Positions 1 through 11,108 of a DNA stretch of 64,000 bases are shown piece by piece; the first letter of the stretch is position 1, and each line of letters starts with the position of its first letter. This stretch comes from Anthoceros angustus. Its lineage: Eukaryota; Streptophyta; Anthocerotopsida; Anthocerotales; Anthocerotaceae. Location of the stretch: contig VJWM01000103.1 of NCBI GenBank assembly GCA_010909165.1, positions 744,001 to 808,000 on the forward strand. Reading direction: 5' to 3'. Both the position numbers and the translations under genes were made by a program. The notes beneath the pieces were generated by a model. It saw nothing but the letters and a program-made list of their open reading frames with translations, made no database searches and had not been told where the DNA came from.

Positions 1-2900
1 TATCCTCATACCTCCAAAAAGTCATGTTTCCCCATTAGAGGATCATTTTTCGCATTCTTTTTGCACAGTGCGTGCACAAGTATGCGCATAGCATTGTTTA
101 GGCGCACTTATGCGTGCCTAGGCCTCCCTGGTATACAAAAACATACAAAACCACACAAAATGCAGAAACTATGGGCATGACAAAATTATGGAACAATGAG
201 GTCACTGGCCCTTCATCACATGGACTAAATCGCCATGAACCTGAGTACAAGGCGCCAGCGCGGTGTAAATGATTCGACAGGAAGTGGTGCCGGAGCCGAG
301 AATGCCCGAAATCGATAGATGAACACCTACAAAAACCTACAAAAACTAAACCAACTTCAGTTTCCGGCGAAATAGGGTTGGGATTTTTTCCAAAACCCCT
401 TTAGACAGGAGAAACCCCTTTCTACATAGTCGATGTTATATATTTGACTAATGCTATACACTAGAGCCCTCCGCAAACATTTTTCAACCTTATTTCACCA
501 ATCACGTCCTTGGCCATAGCTCTTTCACGACCACCCGGAGAATGTGGGAGTGTATCTGAGATAGGCGTTAAGAGTGGTCAATCTCACGAGGGAGGACCAA
601 CAAATAGCCATGCCCATCGAATTCTACCACTATTGAAGTAGTGTCTGGAGCAGCTACTTTCATAGCATGCTCTCATCATGCACTATTGCACACAGGATAC
701 AAAAGAATCTGTCGGTGAGCCAATCTCAGTATCAAGCAAGGATTTTCCTCACTGTGCTTCTTAGATTTGGTCTTGTCCAGCTTTGAGAAAGTCTGTGGCA
801 ACAGGTTCGATTAATCCTCGTCCCAAACAATCCCCATACTTTTTCCGACTAGTCCCCCGGTTTGATCCATCCTCGTCCAAGTTGCTTCCCGGCTTCGATC
901 CATCTTTATCCCAATAGCTACCCGGGTTTGATCCATTCAAGTTTGAGTCAATTTGTCGCTGACGAGATGCATCTGCCACGAATGCTCTTAAAGTTAACGT
1001 AGTAGCTGGTATGGCTTCACCATTCATAGGGCATGTCTAGGTAGAACATTCCCCCTTGCCTATAGCAGGTTGTGAAACGGGTCAGGAAATGCTACGACTC
1101 TAGGCGATACCACACCTCACCTAGCCTGGGGCAGGACAACGGAAATTCAATGGTGAGCCAATCTACAGGAGCTCTACGGTCTATTTTTCGACAGCGTCAT
1201 GCCAACTACACCTCTCCGACCTTGAAAAAAGGTTCGCCGCCAGGCCGAATGACAAGTTCTATCCTGATCCCACGTCAGTCTCATCCCGCTTTCTTTCCTC
1301 AATTTCATTTTTTCGAGTTCACTCTTTCAGTTATGTTCTACCTTTTTAGAAATAATAATCTGAAGGAGATGATTTGGTTCAATATTTCCCTACTAACGTG
1401 GATATAGACCTCATCCTTCCTCCCTTCAAAAACTTAATGTACTAATAGTGCTAGAGTAACTTAGTACTACTAGAGGCGTCTCCCTACGATGCATAGGGCA
1501 AATTGGTTTCCCACATGCGAGACTGGCAGCGTGTAACAAATCTTATTATCTAGCTATCTATCTACTAATTAACTTTAACCTTTTTATCTTTCTATTTTAT
1601 TTCACCAGTGCTGTTACTAGAACGATAATGATCGCGAAACCTGGATTCCTTGGGATTAGAGAGAGCCTGTGGTCTTACTACATGAGAACGGCAAAAGAGA
1701 GGAAGATAAGGGAGGTGCAGCGGCCGCAGCATGCCGCCTTCGTTATTATTAGGTAGGTAGTGAAAAAGAGTCTCGTCTACTCAAACCGACCAAACCGTCA
1801 AGCTGTGTGACATATTCGATGGGTTCTCATCACAAGCGGGCGTACCAAAGTTGGCTGCCTTCCCGTAGCCCACACGGAAATGAGGAGGGGTGAGGAGGAG
1901 TGTCACACTGTGAAGGTGAAGGACACACAAGTCTTATGATCTGGACAAATTGCAACCAGAGATCTGGTGTTCGCTTCCACACACCGGTCGGATGAGACAA
2001 ATGCGAGGTGCCAACTCCAAAATTGGCAATGACCCAGGTCGGCAGATACCCGGAGAACGAGTTCCACATCTAGCATAAACCCGTGCCCAGGAAAGACCTA
2101 GATGCACACTTGACATACATAATAATATCTCATACATACTTGAATATCGTGGGCAGGTCTTTTTTGTACTGAGAACGCAACTCCCCAGGCAGATGCCCTG
2201 TCTCGGCCAAGTTCGAAATTCGCTGCCACTGTCGACATCCGCCGTGGTACGGAGCATCAGACAGAGCCTCTTTCTACCTCATTCGTCCATGAGCGAGCAC
2301 CACAAGACCTGCGATCCCCCGTTGGTTGCCACTCGATGGAGCTGTAGATGTGATGTAGATACTAGAAAGCCCTGTTATAAATGCCCTCGAGATGCCCTGA
2401 CTGCCGATGCCGACAACTGTAGGGCTCCCAAGACCTAGCGGCAATGACACCGAGAAAACACGAGCAATCACGCGTTCCCCCAAATCAAGGCACTTCGTAC
2501 CCCTCGTGTTCCGGGGGGCTACAGGCACTACCTTGACAGGCTAGATCGGACAGCAACCATCCGCGCACCACAAAAACAGCACCTGATTGTGATGAGGCCT
2601 ACACCTCATCAGACGGCCAGCTCCTTCACCTGATCTACGGGACTTGGCCTTCCTTGACCCTACCAGCATGTCCAGCCAACCAGCACGTCCAGTCTGCAGC
2701 CTGAGACCGCTACAGCTCCACACGCACAGCAGATTAGGCTAACTGTACACTGTCCACAAAAGACCAAAGCCGTTGCTCTCCAGGTCTTTTGTTCGATATC
2801 GTAATCGATGCGCCTTTCCCGGCTGTATCATGTCCTGATCGTAGCTCCATCCCACGGTAGAGACGAGTCACCTCACACGTCGGACTCGCCCCTCCAAGGC
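1..2900. other. Region without a recognisable gene
   Basis: I see no open frame here that resembles a known protein family, and no terminal repeats. Short frames exist on both strands, but their composition looks random. One minus-strand frame at 761-1027 has an internal Gly-Ser-Asn/Asp rich repeat with a period of about 12 residues, visible as three diverged copies around 835-945. It may be a decayed minisatellite or repeat-derived frame. The segment 1540-1600 is rich in TCTA/TTTA runs. The stretch ends just before the stop codon of the MGMT-like gene. Confidence 0.5.
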
Positions 2901-3701
2901 TCAGCATCCTTCAGAAGCCCTTCTCCTCTCGTTATCACAGATTCCAGATTCCCAATCCAGCAAATACTGTTTGGCGTGCAGGCCAAAGCCATAGCCTCCA
3001 AGGTTTCCAGCTTCCTTTCTTACAACACGGTGGCAAGGGACGATGAGACAGATAGGGTTTTTCCCATTCGCTCCTCCGACGGCCCTGCTTTTGCTTGGTT
3101 CTCCCATCATCTTTGCCTGGTCCTGGTACGAGATTCGTTGGCCAAACTCTATCTGCTGTAGCACAGCCCAGACCTTCTTCTGGAAGGTGGTGCCTTCTAG
3201 GCACAGCGGTATGTCAAACTCCTTCCGCTGCCCGGTAAAGTACTCCTGAACCTGCTGCTTGGCCTGTCTCAAAACAACAGACATCAAATCAATGCAAGCT
3301 CGCTACTTCCCTCCTGCCCTAATCTTAATGGAGACCTCTACGCTACAAGTAAGTGACAGCTTAGCTGCACCAGCTACAGAATGTGCCAAAGGTGACAGCC
3401 ACCATGATCCCTCTCTTTCAACTCCCGTGTCAAATCAACCGGCCACAGCTTACGTGCAACCGCAGACATGCTCTCACAGAGACGATTAAAACGTGAAGAA
3501 AGCTCCCACCCCAGCAACAACATCACACACAGCCTGCCTGACACCTACCAAAGCAAGCACCGGATGGCCATCTGTGGATGAGGTCAGACCACCAGCCGGC
3601 AGCGTGCCGAATGAGGCAGAGTGCAGGGCTGTGGCGGATGCCCCTAAGATCAGTGGCCCCAAAGGCGTGGTCACACTATCGTATTCCAGCAAGCGCTCCA
3701 T
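2901..3701 (-). CDS. Methylated-DNA--protein-cysteine methyltransferase (MGMT/Ogt type), two exons
   Basis: Suicide repair protein that would move alkyl groups from O6-alkylguanine in DNA to its own cysteine. Exon 1 (3549-3701) starts at an ATG and encodes the small N-terminal part (TPLGPLILGASATALHSASF). It ends at a GT donor (intron 3264-3548). Exon 2 (2901-3263) follows an AG acceptor in phase 0, joining HPVLAL to AKQQVQEYF. The product is 171 residues, normal for the Ogt family. The active-site motif PCHRV is present, followed by the GGYGFG loop; RAVGGANGKNP matches the usual RAVGxANGxNP. No organelle signal is obvious. It is 241 bp from the upstream DUF1365 gene on the same strand. The spliced structure argues against bacterial contamination. 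MGMT is reported absent from Arabidopsis, so the gene is notable in a plant. Confidence 0.9.
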
Positions 3702-3942
3702 GGCGGCCGATGTTCCAACACCGCACCTCCAGCTTCAAATCCACCATCTGGACAAACCCTAACGACTACTGGCAACCCGAGCGATATTTCCGAGAATATT
3801 CTGCCACCTCGAAGCTAGGAACGAACTTGCCGTGCAACAAAGGGATTTTCTTTGGAATTGAATATCACGAATGTGGAAGGCCAAGAATGAATGAAAAGAA
3901 TCCGGGTTGGACAGTAGGAGAGGAATCCAAGGATCCCAGTGT

Positions 3943-5419
3943 TCATGTCCAAGGCCAACCTCCAGCCTCTCTCCATCTGAACAGACGGGCTGTCGGTTCC
4001 TGGCTTTGACTGGAACGCAGTTCGGCATCTCTTGCTCGAGCCCGGTCGCGGTAAGCTGAACCATCGACGTCCTTGGGATGTGGCTGCACCTTCACCCCTT
4101 TCCACAGCAGCATGATTGCCTGCCAGCCAAAACAGCCGCAGTTAATGGCAACGAGCAAGACCACAGGACTGTCATGAGGTGAGACAGGCCAGTGTGTAGA
4201 ATGTACGCACCTGCCAGTAGATCCACAGGGCAACCTTGTGAGGCATGAGCCACAGAAAGGCCTCGGGACTGCCGACGCTCTTGTCATCCACTCTCTTCAT
4301 TCGCAGGTTAGCGACAAAGTAGTCTCCCAGCTGGGGATGCTGCACCTGGATGGTGAGCTGTAGGCTCTCCCCAGGGGCAGAAGCCAGCATCCGCCATGAC
4401 CCTAGCATGTCCTGTAAACAACACCAGCTTGCTTGGTTGGATGTCTGTAAACAGACAACTCTGCAGCAATGTAGGATATAATCGAGGATGTCAGGGCAAT
4501 GAGGAATACCATGAATGGACTGACGTGGAGAGGTTTGGCCACTGTGTCAACCCTGGGCTCGAAGATAAAGGTGACCCTCTCGCCCCATGGCGTATTAGTC
4601 ACCTGAAGGAAGCAGAATGAGCTGCAAGACAAACATGCCATGCGGAGCCATCCAAGGACTAAGCCGCTGCAACAATCTTTTTTCAACTGCAAACTTACAT
4701 ACCTCTGCTATGCATTTCATAAGGTCTCCAGCATCTGCTCCATAACAGTAATAGACACTGAGGGGATTCTGCTCGTAGCCCACACTTCTGAGCATGGTAA
4801 GCAGGTATCTGTGGCAACACCAACAACAGATTCAGCACTGGGAACCCACCTGCTGCCAACCCGGTCCAAGTACATGGTCGAGCAGCTCACGCATTCAGCT
4901 CCTACAAAGAAGGAACCACGATGCCTACACTGTTCCCGACGTCCCTGATATGGTGCGAGCCTGCTCAGCACTCAAATGCTCTTTGGCAGCAGATGACAGA
5001 TACCACGAGGGAGGACTGTCCAAATTCACAAATGCGTATCGAACGCGGTAGTCGAACTTGTGCACCACCGGATGCCGCCTCTCGTGCCACACTCTGCCTT
5101 CATAGATCAGACTGCCGCTGACCTTCTGCGTCTCCGCCACAAGCCCGTCCCTTTCCCCCTCCGTCTGGGTCTGTGATCTGCAGCTCTCATTTGCCTCGTG
5201 TTGAACCTCATTCTGCCTTCTTCCTTGTCGGTCGTTGAAGACCGACTTGAGCAAAAGCACAACGCTGCGTGCGCCAAGGTGAAGCGATTGCCCGCACGAG
5301 AGGCAGAACGTGAGAAGAATGCTGAAGAGAAGAGAACATATTTGCGCTAGCGTGCACACTGTGTCGGCAAAAGAGGACGAAGACCGTCGTGTAGAGGCAA
5401 TCACAGGGCACACCGCCAT
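3943..5419 (-). CDS. DUF1365 family protein, multi-exon
   Basis: Function unproven. In bacteria DUF1365 genes often sit beside FAD-linked amine oxidase-like and cyclopropane fatty acid synthase genes. Exon 1 (from an ATG at 5419 to about 4925) has a hydrophobic N-terminus, then SLIYEGRVWHERRHPVVHKF and the motif YRVRYAFVNLD, typical of the family start. Later exons carry GYEQNPLSVYYCYG (about 4705-4795), TNTPWGERVTFIFEPR (about 4500-4605), a block at 4211-4410 with LGDYFVANLRMKR, and a C-terminal exon at 3943-4119. The join at 4211/4119 is clean: WQ then AIMLLWKGVKV. The limits of the second and third exons are approximate, and a short exon near 4840-4900 is possible. Its start lies only 82 bp from the stop of the HGSNAT-like gene, on the same strand. 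Confidence 0.8.
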
Positions 5420-5501
5420 CTTCCAGAATAAAACGGAAGGAGTTTTTGGACTGCCTGTACAGTGATTAGTCCGATATATGTGCAGGATTTGGGCATGGAG
5501 G

Positions 5502-8273
5502 TCACAGCTTCCAGTACCATCCCCTCCAATGCAAGAATGCGGAGACCACACACCAGAAAAGGATCTCTCCGAAAAGCACATACAGCAGCATTCCAACCCT
5601 TGTTGACCCCACCAGTTTGATAAAGATATGCCTTTGGATCCACCACACCTGCATCGAGGATAGTATCAGCTCATCGGGTCTCCCTACAATGCCTGGCAGC
5701 AAAGGCGACAACTGCATCGTCAATGAGACCTCACCAAATCATTGCCCGGTGAATGAAAGTAGAAGCCCTTGACAAAACCCGAGAGGATGCCTTGAGCTCC
5801 CAAAACAAAGACCAGCATGGCATTCATGCCCACCCATTCCAACCATATCGTTGGCTTTCTGATGCTATAAAAATCAATCTGCCGGACAGGTTCAGGGGCA
5901 AGGGCCGAATGTCAACAAAAGATGATCACGCTTCTCACGTGAAGCTGAAAAACATTAGTGTATAGAATGTAGTGAGCTACCAGAATATAGAGGGCTGAGA
6001 ACAGCAATCCAGCAGCTCCTCCAGTGAAAGCAACGTAGCTTACGCTGTACAGCTGCTTGTTGATGGGTATTGCTGCGAGGCATAGTGTTTAGGTTATCCA
6101 CTCCAGAACCACAGACAGTGGCGAAAGCAAGCATCACTTACCATGGGAGAAGTGAAGAACAGTGCCCAGCAGTATAAGGGCTACTCCAGGTGCAACCCAG
6201 TGTATCAGTCTCTTTACATGGCCCTGCCAAACCCATGCAGCGACCAGGTGGCAAGCTTGTTAACTTCTGGAGACTCCTGGTGGTGGGAACAAAATCAATT
6301 GGATGGATGATTGCAGGAGAGGTTGTATTACCTTGTGATGGATAAGGACATGACCATAATGGATTCCCAGCAGGCAGCTCAGGATAGCTGATACCGAGCT
6401 GGAAGCCACACATGAGCATGTCAAGTATGAGCTAGGTCTGAATACCTCTGCAAGACTGATAAAGTCACGAACATGACGTTTCCTAACCTAAGAATGCCTT
6501 CTGGCTCAAAGGGACCTTGACACCAGGTTGGAGCATTGGGAGGAGGGTCACCGTCTGCTGGTGAGCTTAGACTACAAGCCTGCACCATAGCTTCTAAATT
6601 GTCAGCGTACTTGGGCACGATGGTTCGCCATGGGAAACCTGCATATGCTCATTGTTATAATCCAAACCAGCTTGAGCTCGAACCTGGGTTCGAGTAAATT
6701 CAGGATATATGTAAAGATGATTAACTCCTTGAATAGCACGGTCTACGTATCCCGCAGCATTACAGGCAGGTCCAACATGTCCCCTTACCCCACACTCCAC
6801 CTGTGATTCACAGACATGAGTTCAATTTCTCACATGAGCCTCATGTTTCGAGTCAAGAATGATCAATGGCTCAGGTCAAAAGCAGGTTTACATGGAGTCT
6901 TGGACCGGGTACATCATCCTGGGTGCCCTGAGCATCAAAATGCCAATCGGGCACATAAAGTCCATACTCTATGCTAAGATAGACCACAAGTATAACTGCT
7001 GCCGCATACCTGTGATGGCCATGTCAAATAGAGAACATGTTAGAATCATATGTGCAAGCCTTGAAGAGCACATGGAAAGAGGTTTCTCAAAGACTTCACC
7101 TCACCAGTGATATCTATAGAGCTTGAATATTGCCAAAGGTCCTTTCTTTAGCTCGAAGTTTCGACTCCTAGTTGTTGCGATTTCGATCATGGCAACCACG
7201 AAATATGAAATGGCAATTCTCTGGTTGGAAGGACAACACACCATACTGCCTAGAGTCAGCACCTTAGGGAACTAAAAGGCTCAGTCGATATGTGGCGGAG
7301 GGAATTCATCTTTCAGATATACCTGCAGGATGCCCATCCAACGAATGCGTTTCATGTCCACTCCGTAGCCAAGATCGTCCGGTGCATGAGAGTAGCCCCC
7401 TGTTTGATATCATCGCATAAATTTGTGAAGTTTCGACAGATGCCTCTGAAAGAAAGATCAGTACCTCTGTCTACTTCAAATTGCAGAGGACTGTGCCCAG
7501 AGTATCAACCTTGTAGCAGGAGCCCCCAGATAAAAAGCTTGATGGTGCGCAGGATTACCTTGTTTGAGGCTCTTGCTTTGTCTGGAATTCTCTTCATCAA
7601 CACCCACCGACGTGTCAATTGACCTCATCAACAGACCTGAAACGGAATATTGCTGTCTGGTTGACATTGTGAACAGTCTTGCAAAAAACTCTTGCAGTAC
7701 CTTGAGAGCAAGAGCGATGGCGATGCCCACAATAAATAGGAAGAAGGGCATGACAATGTCGGCGAGAGTAACTCCATTCCAAGGAGAATGATTTATTTGT
7801 GGCCAATAGCCCCCAGCATCATCCACCAGTATCATGATCTGGTAAACCACCAGAGTCTCAAGTAAGTGTTCACATTTCAGAAGCACGTATACTAGTAACT
7901 GCAATTCGCGAACTCTGGAGACGGTGCCAAAGCTGACACTGGGACAATTTGAAACACTAGACAGATTCACTTGTCAAAGTAGCAATGCTTGGAAGGCAAA
8001 TTTGGCTGGTGGGAACCCAGTTACAAGGACGGTGAGGCCTCGAAATGCGTCCAGGGAGGCCACTCGCTTTGCTTTCTGAGCCTCAACACCAACAGAAGCC
8101 GACTCTTTGACGATGTCGTCATTTGTGCTATCGTTGTACACCGCAGGCAAGGTCAGGGTTTGGTGCTCTGGCTGCTCTGGCAGAATGCTTACAGGGGCCG
8201 TCCACTGGCCATGGTTGGATTCTGAAGATTGGACGTCCACATGACTGTGGATTGGAGAGGTCGTCATTGCCAT
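5502..8273 (-). CDS. Heparan-alpha-glucosaminide N-acetyltransferase (HGSNAT)-like membrane protein, copy 1
   Basis: Multipass membrane protein of the plant HGSNAT-like family. The animal enzyme acetylates heparan sulfate ends in lysosomes; the plant role is not established. About 13 short exons can be followed on the minus strand. Exon 1 has RVASLDAFRGLTVL; about 7720-7850 has ILVDDAGGYWPQINHSPW and MPFFLFIVGIAIAL; about 7335-7395 has YGVDMKRIRWMGILQ; 7115-7225 a membrane helix; about 6900-7010 has GLYVPDWHFD; about 6690-6790 has CGVRGHVGPACNAAGYVDR; about 6330-6400 has GIHYGHVLIHH. The last exons end in FLHWRGWYWKL and a stop at 5502-5504. The catalytic-region histidine in NHSPW is kept. 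The start is uncertain: an ATG at 8273 is in frame with exon 1, while an ATG at 8397 is out of frame and would need an intron. No frame break was seen. Confidence 0.85.
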
Positions 8274-8399
8274 ACTCCAGTGTCCGCCAGAAACAATTGT
8301 GATCAAGGCTGAGTCCCCATTCCAATATTTGCATGAGCCAGCTCATATTCGACTGTTTCCTCGTCGCTGCATCTCGCTGCCGTCCTACCGTTGCCATCT

Positions 8400-10522
8400 A
8401 ATTTGTCCGTAGCTACTTCAATTCTCTGATCTGTCCGTTGCAGCTATTTATAGCCGTTCCATGGGAATGCAACTGACAGGATTGTATGTTCCAATGAACT
8501 CCTTCTTCGGCCCGTAGATCCTGGCAATCGTATGCAATATAGAAGTAATGCATCGTGTGCTTCATATCCTTCGTCTTACAGGTAAAACCCGCATCACATG
8601 ACAGTAAACCATGTGACCATATACTTATCGATCAGAAGCTCTTACAATCCGGTCTTTCAAAGACTTCCTGATGATGGTCGGGAGCATTCTATTCAGGTGG
8701 TTTTCTTTAGTCCATACTAGCTCATTTCATTCACGACAAAGATTTTCCAGGAGCTTGATCAAGATGTGAAAAGCAGAAGGCCCGCAGCCGGGACTTTACG
8801 AGTCTAAGCAAGTTGCAATGTTAAGCTACTGTCTGAAAAACTCCAACTTGAAGCTGTTCGCACGATTGAATGCGATGGAACATACATACACGACCTGCAG
8901 ATGAAACCCGTGCCAAGACTTGAAACCTGTCAGCTAGTCATGGTTGGGTTTCCTGCAGGCCCCAGTGCAGCTTCCAGTCATCAGCGATTGCGTCTAGATT
9001 GCAGGTGGTAAGAGCAGGATATATGTATACATAAGCACAGGTCCATGACAAGGTAACGATGAGCCCGGCGGTGACCAGGGTGTAAGACGCATCCGATTCC
9101 TACAACACGGGCTTCATGAACTACATATGACATGTTCTTGTACATCTGTATGGTCTTGTACATCTGTATGTTCTTGTACATCTGTATGTTCAACAGAGCT
9201 TTGTCAGAGATAGGAATCCATACGTTCGCGAACAAGGAAGCACGGACGTCGTTTATGATGTAATACCATGTAAAGTGAGCGGTGCATCCGCCCCCCAATA
9301 GGAGGAGCCGAGTTGCTAAACATTTTGCCATTCCTGGATAAGGGACAAGGACAAGCGGTAGCACCCAGGAGCTTTGCCTTTATACTGGCACATGTGCAGG
9401 GGCTCAAAGGGAGATATTTTAGTGTAAAACAATTTTAAATAGAATAAAACAAGACAAAAACCAAGAGCGAAAGAGCTAGAGGTACAAAAAAGCGAAGGCC
9501 GTCACCGACGAACCTCACGTACATCCACTTCGCTTGGGTGTCACCAGCCCATCCCTGTCGAGATCGTCGCTTAGGGCAAAAGGCGTTTTGCCGGATGACT
9601 ATGTAGGGCGTGGCACGTGTAGATAACGAACACCATTGAGCGAAGATGCTGACATTTGAGAAGGCCAGCCAGCCGCTGTCAGGCGTCAGGTATGTACAGT
9701 TTACAGCCTGTACGTGCCACAGAATGGTAGGGTAGCCCGGAAGTACATACATGCGTACCGGGGGTCGTGCCAGCAGCTGTCACCTAGCTTCTACATATCT
9801 GGGGCTCAAAGATGGTTGCGACTGGAGAAAGGAGAAAAAGCTAAGCATCTACTCTGTATGCTTATGACACCAGGATAGCTGAGGGAAGATGAACCAGGGT
9901 AGGCTTACCTCGGTTGCTCAAGGAGATGGAAGTAGTAGAACCACATGTACATTGCCTGGCTGTACTCTGAAATGTCCATGATCAGAAGTCACATATTCCT
10001 GGAGGTAGATGACAGCCGACATGGGCAAACAATCACAAATGCCCCATTCTTGCAGGTTCTCATCCTCCTTGATTATTTTCCTCTCCAGACAGCCAGACAC
10101 TACTGATACTGAAGCCAGACTTGGATAAACTTGGGACGTACAGGGCAGCGTGCACTAAGGTCAATCAGCCCCTGCTTAGAAACTTCCTCCCTTCACGAAC
10201 ATACTCCAAACGCAGTGACAGCGAGAGCAACAATTCAATATCGATGCAGCCTGTTGTGCAAACTCGTGTCCCTCTGTTCGCTGGATTTAAGATGCTTGAA
10301 TTGTACTCGTCAATGATCCGGGGTGAGCATGACGGCTTTCCGGTGTGCCGCAAAGCTCCTTCTCAGCTCTGTGCTCTGCTGCCTCAGGTCTGCCCACACT
10401 TATACTGTGCGGGCGGATCCTGATGCTGCAATAGACGGTCATCGCTTCCGAGCTCCGCTTGACATTCTATCTTACAAGGCACCTTCCCGCATTCAAGATT
10501 TGAGTTCAAAGGTTAGGCCATT
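8400..10522. other. Intergenic stretch with no assigned gene
   Basis: No frame here resembles a known family. Minus-strand frames at 9435-9752 and 9918-10100 are open for 60 to 105 codons but show no motif I recognise. They could be exons of an unidentified gene or chance frames. A short tandem repeat lies at 9129-9189. The right part (10523 onward) belongs to the segment that is duplicated together with the copia element. Confidence 0.45.
9129..9189. repeat. Three-copy 20-21 bp tandem repeat
   Basis: The unit TTCTTGTACATCTGTATG occurs three times in a row with small changes between units. It creates a repeated MYKNIQ-like string in one minus-strand frame, which is very likely not a real protein. 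Confidence 0.85.
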
Positions 10523-10753
10523 CAAGCTTCAAATTGATTTGATTGCGGGGCTACCATTTGATTCACATGTACGCAAATTGTGGAAGCCTGAAATATGCTC
10601 AGTCATGTTTGACAGACCGGATAGAAAACTTGTCATGACGGAACCATTCTTTTAGCAGGATATTTGCAGCAGAAATCCTCTGTGTACAATGGCACCGCTG
10701 CAGCTACGATTATGACATTCTTGTGCATTTGAAGGAATGGTACTCCAAATGGT

Positions 10754-10916
10754 TAGGCCAAAGGGTCACATATTTATAAGAACGTCGTTATTAAGCATCA
10801 TGCGCTTAGATCGGTACTTAGATGGGGTGCTTAAAGGGACTCGATGCCCTTGGTGGAAGTAGCTTGGGCACACACTGGTACAAGTTGTTAAGTACCAAGT
10901 CCCATGACAAGGAAAA
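10754..10916 (-). repeat. Older LTR-like repeat interrupted by the copia insertion (left part)
   Basis: This flank matches the reverse complement of about 34120-34285: TTTATAAGAACG, TACTTAGATGGGGTGC, TTGTTAAGTACCAAGTC and the sequence up to GGAAAA. The matching remainder, GAAAATTCCGTCCAAGTGGA followed by a CTT-rich run, lies at 19985-20040 beyond the copia element. The copia element therefore landed inside a dispersed repeat. The TATA-like TTTATAA and the LTR-like ending suggest that the host repeat is itself a solo LTR. The left part is present again at about 15340-15500 because of the tandem duplication. Confidence 0.8.
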
Positions 10917-11108
10917 TGTTAGAAAAGCTTATTCCTGAGTTGATTACATTAGAAATGGTGTGCTATGCATACATATATAGCCTTTGGCCTTGTCATACTC
11001 GATAGTATGAAACCCTATCTCGCTCTGGGATAATCCTATATACTTCTAGGACTTATACTCATAACTCTAATATGTGATGTGTTGCACCAATCCTATAGAT
11101 TTCTAACA
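10917..11108 (-). repeat. Copia LTR (3' LTR of unit 1)
   Basis: 192 bp, beginning TGTTAGAAA and ending TTTCTAACA, so it has TG/CA ends and a 9-bp terminal inverted repeat. It is preceded by GAAAA (10912-10916), which matches GAAAA after the far LTR at 19985-19989. A purine-rich tract lies just inside on the minus strand (complement of CTCCCACTCAAC at 11109-11120), the expected polypurine tract. Confidence 0.92.

Noticed and set aside
761-1027. Gly/Ser/Asn-rich 88-codon minus-strand frame
   Set aside because: No family match, no clear promoter, and the internal repetition suggests a decayed DNA repeat; not supported as a gene.
8981-9364. 127-codon minus-strand frame with repeated MYKNIQ strings
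   Set aside because: The repeats come from a short tandem DNA repeat; the rest of the frame shows no recognisable domain.
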